From JBEVOS01 sp964563395 (GTDB taxonomy: Bacteria > Pseudomonadota > Alphaproteobacteria > Caulobacterales > Aquidulcibacteraceae): DNA of 64,000 bases. The stretch is from NCBI GenBank assembly GCA_964563395.1, contig CAZLWK010000009.1, positions 1-64,000 on the forward strand. Reading direction: 5' to 3'. This document shows, in pieces, positions 59,338-64,000 of the stretch (positions are counted from its first letter, which is position 1; each line of letters begins with the position of its first letter). Below the pieces are notes generated by a model. That model saw only the letters and a list, made by a program, of their open reading frames with translations. It did no database searches and was not told where the DNA came from. A program made the position numbers and the translations under genes.

Positions 59338-60051
59338 ATGCGATTCGGCTTTGGCGGCGCGTCCGCGTGCAAGGTGCAATTTCTCTGCGCGCCTGAAGAT
59401 GAGGGCGTGATCGCGCCGCCCATTCCCGCGCGCGCCGCATTGCCCGATTGGTTCCGGCGGCTCGGCGCGGTCGATGCGCAGAGCGTCTCCACCACCAATA
59501 ACGGCCTCACCATCAAGCGCTGCATGCCGTTTCTGGATGCGCTGCAGCTTGGCTACATCCTGCCGCTCGCCGCGACCGTGCGGCTCGAAATCGCCGAGAA
59601 TGGGGCGCGCCTCGACGCGGGTTGGGATTTCGATCGCACGATGGTGAGTTTTCACGGGCCCCAGCAAGTGGCCGGCCATCCGCGCCTGCCGCGCCCGCCG
59701 GCGAAGTTCCACAATTATTGGTCGATCCGCACGCCGCCGGGGTGGAGCTGCCTGTTCACGCCGCTGCTCAATCGCGAGAACAGCGTGGTGGAGGTGGTCG
59801 CCGGCGTGGTCGACACCGACACCTATCACGCGCACATCCATTTCCCATTTTTCGCGCTCGCGCCGGATGGGCGCTACACGCTGGAGAAGGGGCTGCCGCT
59901 GGTGCAGGTGATCCCGTTTCGCCGCGCCGCGCTCAGCGCCGATATTCGCGCGGAGACTCCCGCCGAAGCCGCCGCGCGCGAGAAGATTCTTCGCGCCACG
60001 CAGGCGGGCGACGGCTGGTATCGCTTGAAGGCGCGCGCGCCGCGCTCCTGA
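59338..60051 (+). CDS. DUF6065-like hypothetical protein
   Basis: 237 residues. The pattern AALPDWFRRLG, TIKRCMPFLDALQLGYILPL, then a conserved FHGPQQVAGHPRLPRPPAKFHNYWSI and HIHFPFFALAPDGRYTLEKGLPLVQVIPFRR resembles the uncharacterised DUF6065 family. No signal peptide. ATG 59338 is 20 bp after the preceding gene and gives a plausible start. No known function. The final bases abut the convergent beta-lactamase-fold gene. Confidence 0.72.
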   Translation: MRFGFGGASACKVQFLCAPEDEGVIAPPIPARAALPDWFRRLGAVDAQSVSTTNNGLTIKRCMPFLDALQLGYILPLAATVRLEIAENGARLDAGWDFDRTMVSFHGPQQVAGHPRLPRPPAKFHNYWSIRTPPGWSCLFTPLLNRENSVVEVVAGVVDTDTYHAHIHFPFFALAPDGRYTLEKGLPLVQVIPFRRAALSADIRAETPAEAAAREKILRATQAGDGWYRLKARAPRS

Positions 60052-60930
60052 TCAGCGCAATGCTTCGGGAAACGCCGGAAGCGCTTCGAAATCGGCGCGG
60101 ACGTGCTGAATGACGACGCGCGCGCCCGTTTCCCGCGCGAGCGCTTCAAACGCATCCATCGAGGCGAGCGTCTGGGCGCGATCGAAATTGAAGCGCGGCA
60201 CGCGGCGCTCAGCGCGGCTGGCGGTGAAATGATAAAGATCGCCGCTGAGCAGCACCGGCCCCGTTTCGGGCAGGCGCACCAGGAGCACGGTGTGGCCCGG
60301 CGTGTGGCCCGGCATTTGATGAATGGTCACGCTGCCGTCGCCGAACACGTCATGAGCCGCGTCGCCCTCGATGAGCCGCGTCGGCGCGTTTTCCAGCGCA
60401 GCGTAAGCGGCGAATTGCGTGACCGCATCGCCCGCGCGCGCTTCGCGGCGGAACATGTGCGCGCGCTCCTCCGCATCGACGATCCAGGTGGAGGCCGCGA
60501 ACAGACCCGCATTGCCGGCGTGATCGAAATGGCTGTGCGAGATGGAGAGGTATTCGATGTCGGCCGGCGTCAAATTCAGATCCGCCAATTGCGCCGTCAG
60601 CGTGCGCTTCATGCGCGAATGAAAGCCGCCTTCGTTCTGGCCGTCCGGCAAGGAGGCGAGCGCTTCGGGCAGCCCCGTATCCCAAAGAAGATCGCCGGCA
60701 GGATGACGGATGAGAAAACACGGCACGACGATGTCGGCCGGCTGGTTTTTCATCGAGCCGTCATCGGCGAACATGTCCGCGTCGGTCATCGTCGCTTCGC
60801 CGCAATCGAGCGCATGGAGCGCGATAGCGGGCGCGGCGGCCGGAGCGGGCGGGGGCGGCGCCGGTTGCGGCAGCGGCGCGCAGGCAGCGAGGACGGCCAC
60901 GCCAAGGGCCGCCGCGATCATGGTTTTCAT
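60052..60930 (-). CDS. metallo-beta-lactamase-fold lipoprotein (lactonase-like)
   Basis: 292 residues from ATG 60930. Lipobox LAAC puts the lipidated Cys at 17, followed by a Pro/Ala linker. The metal site HSHFDH (132-137) and the later QMPGHTPGHTVLL and LLSGDLYHF are those of the AHL-lactonase/MBL subgroup. Hydrolysis of a lactone or another ester is likely; the substrate cannot be inferred and quorum quenching is only a family possibility. Envelope location predicted. Confidence 0.87.
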   Translation of the reverse strand: MKTMIAAALGVAVLAACAPLPQPAPPPPAPAAAPAIALHALDCGEATMTDADMFADDGSMKNQPADIVVPCFLIRHPAGDLLWDTGLPEALASLPDGQNEGGFHSRMKRTLTAQLADLNLTPADIEYLSISHSHFDHAGNAGLFAASTWIVDAEERAHMFRREARAGDAVTQFAAYAALENAPTRLIEGDAAHDVFGDGSVTIHQMPGHTPGHTVLLVRLPETGPVLLSGDLYHFTASRAERRVPRFNFDRAQTLASMDAFEALARETGARVVIQHVRADFEALPAFPEALR

Positions 60931-61003
60931 GCTTATGCTCCCATATCCCCGCGCCAATGCGCTCGCGGTTTCTATGACCGCTGCGTTTTGGTATAAACCC
61001 GCC

Positions 61004-61231
61004 ATGAGCAAACTCGAAGCGGTTCTTGAACGCCTCGCCAAATTGCCGCCAGATCGTCAGGAGACGATGGCGGCTGAATTGGATTTCCTTATGGATATGG
61101 AGGAGAATCCTTTTCCAGTCCTCAGTCCCGCGCAGAACGCGGTGTTGGCGGAACGCCTGGCGGCCGGGCAGGCTGAGCTTCTCACGCACGCTGATGTTGT
61201 CGCTCACTTCGAGACCAAGTTCGGCCGGTGA
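61004..61231 (+). CDS. antitoxin-like small protein
   Basis: 75 residues, helical and acidic: LEAVLERLAKLPPDRQETMAAELDFLMDMEE..., ending LLTHADVVAHFETKFGR, the pattern of antitoxins paired with ParE toxins. It overlaps the start of the decayed toxin by 4 bp. The frame is intact from ATG 61004. A trace of the same architecture is seen at 55536. Confidence 0.72.
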   Translation: MSKLEAVLERLAKLPPDRQETMAAELDFLMDMEENPFPVLSPAQNAVLAERLAAGQAELLTHADVVAHFETKFGR

Positions 61232-61499
61232 ACATTGTCTGGACGCGCGGCGCACGTGCGGACCTTGACCGTATTGAAGCCATTCTGTTGAGCTTAATCC
61301 GTATGCGGGCGAGCGAATATGGCGACGAATCGTGCGCCGAATTGAGGCGTAAGCCGATATGCCGTTCGCCGCGCCTATCCATGGTTCAGGGCCGGCGCGC
61401 AGGCTCGTGATCTCAGGCACGCCTCACATTGTCATGTACACCGTGCGCGAAGATGCGCTGCGTGTGGAGGCGATATTTCACGCCAGCCAGAATTATTGA
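61228..61499 (+). pseudogene. ParE-type toxin remnant, multiply frameshifted
   Basis: The start (GTG, MNIVWTRGARADLDRIEAI) and the end (RRLVISGTPHIVMYTVREDALRVEAIFHASQNY, stop 61497-61499) match a ParE toxin, but they are in different frames. The centre needs further frame changes: RRIVRRIEA reads in the end frame near 61323-61349 before an in-frame TAA (61350), and AVRRAYPWFRAGAQAR reads in the third frame near 61360-61410. All three frames carry pieces. True decay is more likely than sequencing error because several breaks are needed. Confidence 0.75.
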
Positions 61500-63968
61500 T
61501 CAGACGGCCTCCGCGGGCTTCACGAAACTGTCGACCACTTTCTTCTCGCCGGCCTTGTCGAAATCGATCGTCAGCTTGTTGCCTTCAACGAGGCGGACGC
61601 GGCCATAGCCGAACTTCTGGTGAAACACGCGCGCGCCGATCTGGTAATGGGAATCCGCCTCCGCCGATTTGATCACCAGCCGCGCCTCGCCCTCAATGAG
61701 GGGCGGGCGCGCGCCGGTGAACGCGCCTCTGGCTTGGGCGCGTTGCCAGCCAGGGCTTTGATAGCCTGAGTTGAATCCCGCGCCGGGCGCGTAAGCGTCG
61801 AAGCGCGAAGCGCCGCCGCTCTGCACGCCGCCCGCGCCATAGCCGGTCTCGCTCACCACATCGACATTGGCGGCGGGCAATTCATCGACGAAGCGCGAGG
61901 GAATGACGCTCTGCCAGCGGCCATAGATTTGACGATTGGCGGCGAAGGAGATGCGCGCGCTCTGGCGTGCGCGCGTGATTCCGACATAGGCAAGGCGGCG
62001 CTCTTCCTCGAGACCCTTCTCGCCGCTTTCATCGATCGCGCGCTGGGAAGGAAATACGGTCTCCTCCCAGCCGGGCAGGAAAACGAGCGGCCATTCGAGG
62101 CCCTTGGCGGCGTGCAGCGTGGAGATGTGCACTTCATCGCCGTCGCCCGTCGTTTCGATGTCGAGCACGAGCGCGACATGCTCGAGATAGGCTTCGAGCG
62201 TGTCGAACTGGCTCATCGCCTGAACGAGTTCCTTGAGGTTCTCAAGGCGCGTCTGCGCGGTGGGCGATTTGTCGTTGCGCAGCATGTCGGTGTAGCCGCT
62301 TTCGTCGAGCACGATCTCGGCCAGCTCCACATGCGTGATCTCCCGCGCGCGCGCGCGCCAGCGATCGAGATCGGCAAGGAACGCGCGCAGCGCCGTGCGC
62401 GCCTTGAGCGGCAAATCATCGCCGAGCGTCAATTGCCGCGCGGCCGCGGCGAGGCTGCGAAAGCGTGTCGCCCCGCCTGGCGCGGGCTGTTCGGTTTCCA
62501 GCACCTCGCCGGTGTCGGCATTGAACAAGGGCCCCGCATCGGTGACGAAGCGCGTCGGCGGCTTGCCGGCCTCGGCGTGCAAGCGTGCGATCGTGGTGTC
62601 GCCGATGCCGCGCTTGGGCTGATTGACGATACGCTCGAAAGCGAGGTCGTCATCCTCGCTGCGGATGAGGCGCAAATAGGCGTGGGCGTCGCGCACCTCG
62701 GCGCGCTCGAAGAAGCGCGGGCCGCCGATCACCTTGTAGGGAATGCGCAACATCAAGAAGCGTTCTTCGAACGCCCGCATCTGCCAGGCCGCGCGCACCA
62801 GCACGGCGCAATCCGCATACCGGCCCTTACGTCCGGGCTCTCGCGCTTGGATCCATTGTTCGATGTCGTCGCCGATGAGGCGCGCCTCGGCTTCGCCGTC
62901 CCACACGCCGCGCACCTTCACGCGCTCGCCGAGATCATCGTCGGTGAAGAGCGTCTTGCCGAGCCGGCCGCGATTGTGCGCGATCACGTGCGCGGCGGCG
63001 GCGAGGATATGGCCGGTGGAGCGGTAATTGCGCTCAAGCCGGATGACTTTGGCGCCCGGAAAATCGCGCTCGAAGCGTAGGATGTTGTCCACTTCCGCGC
63101 CGCGCCAGCCATAGATGCTTTGGTCGTCGTCGCCGACGACGCAGAGATTGTGCGTCTTTTGCGCGAGGAGCCGCAGCCACAAATATTGGGCGACGTTGGT
63201 GTCCTGATATTCGTCCACCATCAGGAAGGGCAGCTTGCGATGATAATCGGCGAGCACGTCCGGATGGTTCTGGAAGATCGCGATCGTGTGCATCAAGAGA
63301 TCGCCGAAATCGCACGCGTTCAGCAGCTTCAGCCGTTCCTGATAGAGAGCGTAAAGATCGATCCCGCGTCCTTCGGCGAAGGAGAAGGCTTCGTTCTTCG
63401 GCACGGCGGCGGGAATGAGCGCGCGGTTCTTCCAGCCGTCGATGAGGCCCGCGAGCATGCGCGCGGGCCATCTCTTGTCGTCGATGTTCTCGGCTTCGAT
63501 GATCTGCTTCAGAAGCCGGATTTGATCGTCCGTATCGAGGATGGTGAAGGTGGATTTGAGACCCACCAGTTCGGCGTGCGCGCGCAGCATCCGCGCCGAC
63601 AGCGAATGGAACGTGCCGAGCCAGGGCATCGCGCCCGCGCCTTGGCCCATCAGCGCCTCGACACGCTCGCGCATTTCGCGCGCGGCCTTGTTGGTGAAGG
63701 TGACGGCCAGCACGCCCCAGGATTTGGCCCGGCCCGTTGAGAGAAGATGCGCCAGGCGCGCCACCAGAACGCGCGTCTTGCCCGTGCCGGCGCCGGCGAG
63801 CACCAGAACCGGCCCGTCGAGATGCTCGGCGGCGGCGCGCTGTTCGGGATTGAGCCCGGCCAGATAGGGCGCCGTCACGCGGGCGCGCTGAGAGATGGGC
63901 GTTAAGTCCAAGGCCTCGCCATGTTCGGACGGCGCAAGGCGCAGCGCCGCTGATTCGCTCATCGTCAT
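61500..63968 (-). CDS. uvrD: ATP-dependent DNA helicase UvrD/PcrA
   Basis: 822 residues, superfamily 1 3'-5' helicase. Walker A VLAGAGTGKTR, motif Ia VTFTNKAAREMRERV, motif II VDEYQDT, motif III GDDDQSIYGWRGA, motif IV LERNYRS, motif V STLHAAKGLEWP, motif VI YVGITRARQ; the C-terminal HQKFGYGRV is typical of UvrD. ATG 63968 follows AGGAG with 5-bp spacing; ATG 63962 and GTG 63983 are less likely. DNA repair and replication-fork functions. Confidence 0.96.
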   Translation of the reverse strand: MTMSESAALRLAPSEHGEALDLTPISQRARVTAPYLAGLNPEQRAAAEHLDGPVLVLAGAGTGKTRVLVARLAHLLSTGRAKSWGVLAVTFTNKAAREMRERVEALMGQGAGAMPWLGTFHSLSARMLRAHAELVGLKSTFTILDTDDQIRLLKQIIEAENIDDKRWPARMLAGLIDGWKNRALIPAAVPKNEAFSFAEGRGIDLYALYQERLKLLNACDFGDLLMHTIAIFQNHPDVLADYHRKLPFLMVDEYQDTNVAQYLWLRLLAQKTHNLCVVGDDDQSIYGWRGAEVDNILRFERDFPGAKVIRLERNYRSTGHILAAAAHVIAHNRGRLGKTLFTDDDLGERVKVRGVWDGEAEARLIGDDIEQWIQAREPGRKGRYADCAVLVRAAWQMRAFEERFLMLRIPYKVIGGPRFFERAEVRDAHAYLRLIRSEDDDLAFERIVNQPKRGIGDTTIARLHAEAGKPPTRFVTDAGPLFNADTGEVLETEQPAPGGATRFRSLAAAARQLTLGDDLPLKARTALRAFLADLDRWRARAREITHVELAEIVLDESGYTDMLRNDKSPTAQTRLENLKELVQAMSQFDTLEAYLEHVALVLDIETTGDGDEVHISTLHAAKGLEWPLVFLPGWEETVFPSQRAIDESGEKGLEEERRLAYVGITRARQSARISFAANRQIYGRWQSVIPSRFVDELPAANVDVVSETGYGAGGVQSGGASRFDAYAPGAGFNSGYQSPGWQRAQARGAFTGARPPLIEGEARLVIKSAEADSHYQIGARVFHQKFGYGRVRLVEGNKLTIDFDKAGEKKVVDSFVKPAEAV

Positions 63969-64000
63969 ATAGGCTCCTAGCACGAAGAGGGAACAGCGTC

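Noticed and set aside
1..64000. CRISPR array, tRNA/rRNA genes, prophage or transposase
   Set aside because: No spaced direct repeats, no tRNA cloverleaf or rRNA sequence noticed by eye, and no integrase, phage structural or transposase protein.

Overview
The window is about 64 kb of high-GC chromosomal DNA (hand-counted lines mostly 60-70% GC) from an alphaproteobacterium, most likely of Caulobacterales/Hyphomonadaceae type. The evidence is a nearly complete alphaproteobacterial division and cell-wall (dcw) cluster running on through lpxC, bamD and ligA, a meso-diaminopimelate-type MurE, a glycine riboswitch ahead of a split glycine decarboxylase (gcvPA/gcvPB), and GANTC (CcrM-type) sites clustered in two regulatory regions. 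The order-level assignment is an inference. I see no rRNA, tRNA, CRISPR array, prophage or intact insertion sequence.

Layout. 1-6.8 kb: two paralogous TPR proteins, ispE, a membrane protein, a convergent polyprenyl diphosphate synthase, a DUF2007 protein and a tRNA-methylase-like enzyme. 6.8-11.6 kb: tandem glycine riboswitch and gcvT-gcvH-gcvPA-gcvPB; gcvT carries a central low-GC segment and the second riboswitch aptamer carries an extra double hairpin. 11.6-26.6 kb: accessory and housekeeping genes: flavin amine oxidase with a divergent TetR regulator and two matching operators, a transmembrane TIR protein, small membrane proteins, a Yip1-like pair, hisI, folE, cysS, a DUF433/DUF5615 toxin-antitoxin pair, an MFS transporter, an AmpD-like amidase, the RNase P RNA, and a beta-propeller plus acyl-CoA dehydrogenase operon with its own divergent TetR regulator and operator. 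26.7-48.7 kb: dcw cluster mraZ-rsmH-ftsL-ftsI-murE-murF-mraY-murD-ftsW-murG-murC-[AsmA]-[Uma2]-murB-[TIR, opposite strand]-ddl-ftsQ-ftsA-ftsZ. 48.7-54.9 kb: a convergent TPR protein, then lpxC, bamD and ligA. 54.9-64 kb: a methyltransferase, a ParE-type toxin-antitoxin pair, aminopeptidase P, prmA, a secreted Asn/Ser-repeat protein, a DUF6065-like protein, a metallo-beta-lactamase lipoprotein, an antitoxin with a decayed toxin, and a UvrD/PcrA helicase.

How the genes work together. The dcw block encodes the cytoplasmic and lipid-linked steps of peptidoglycan synthesis together with the divisome core. lpxC and bamD tie this to outer-membrane assembly, and the polyprenyl synthase gene lies in the same window. 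Most genes in these blocks overlap by 1-4 bp or nearly abut, consistent with long operons. MraZ probably autoregulates through the 10-bp-spaced repeats just upstream. The gcv operon is predicted to be glycine-controlled.

The least expected items are the mosaic gcvT, the hairpin-expanded riboswitch aptamer, two TIR-domain membrane proteins (one embedded in the dcw cluster), the Asn/Ser-repeat exported protein, and a toxin gene decayed through several frames beside an intact antitoxin. I did not find a multi-gene system that I could confidently call new.
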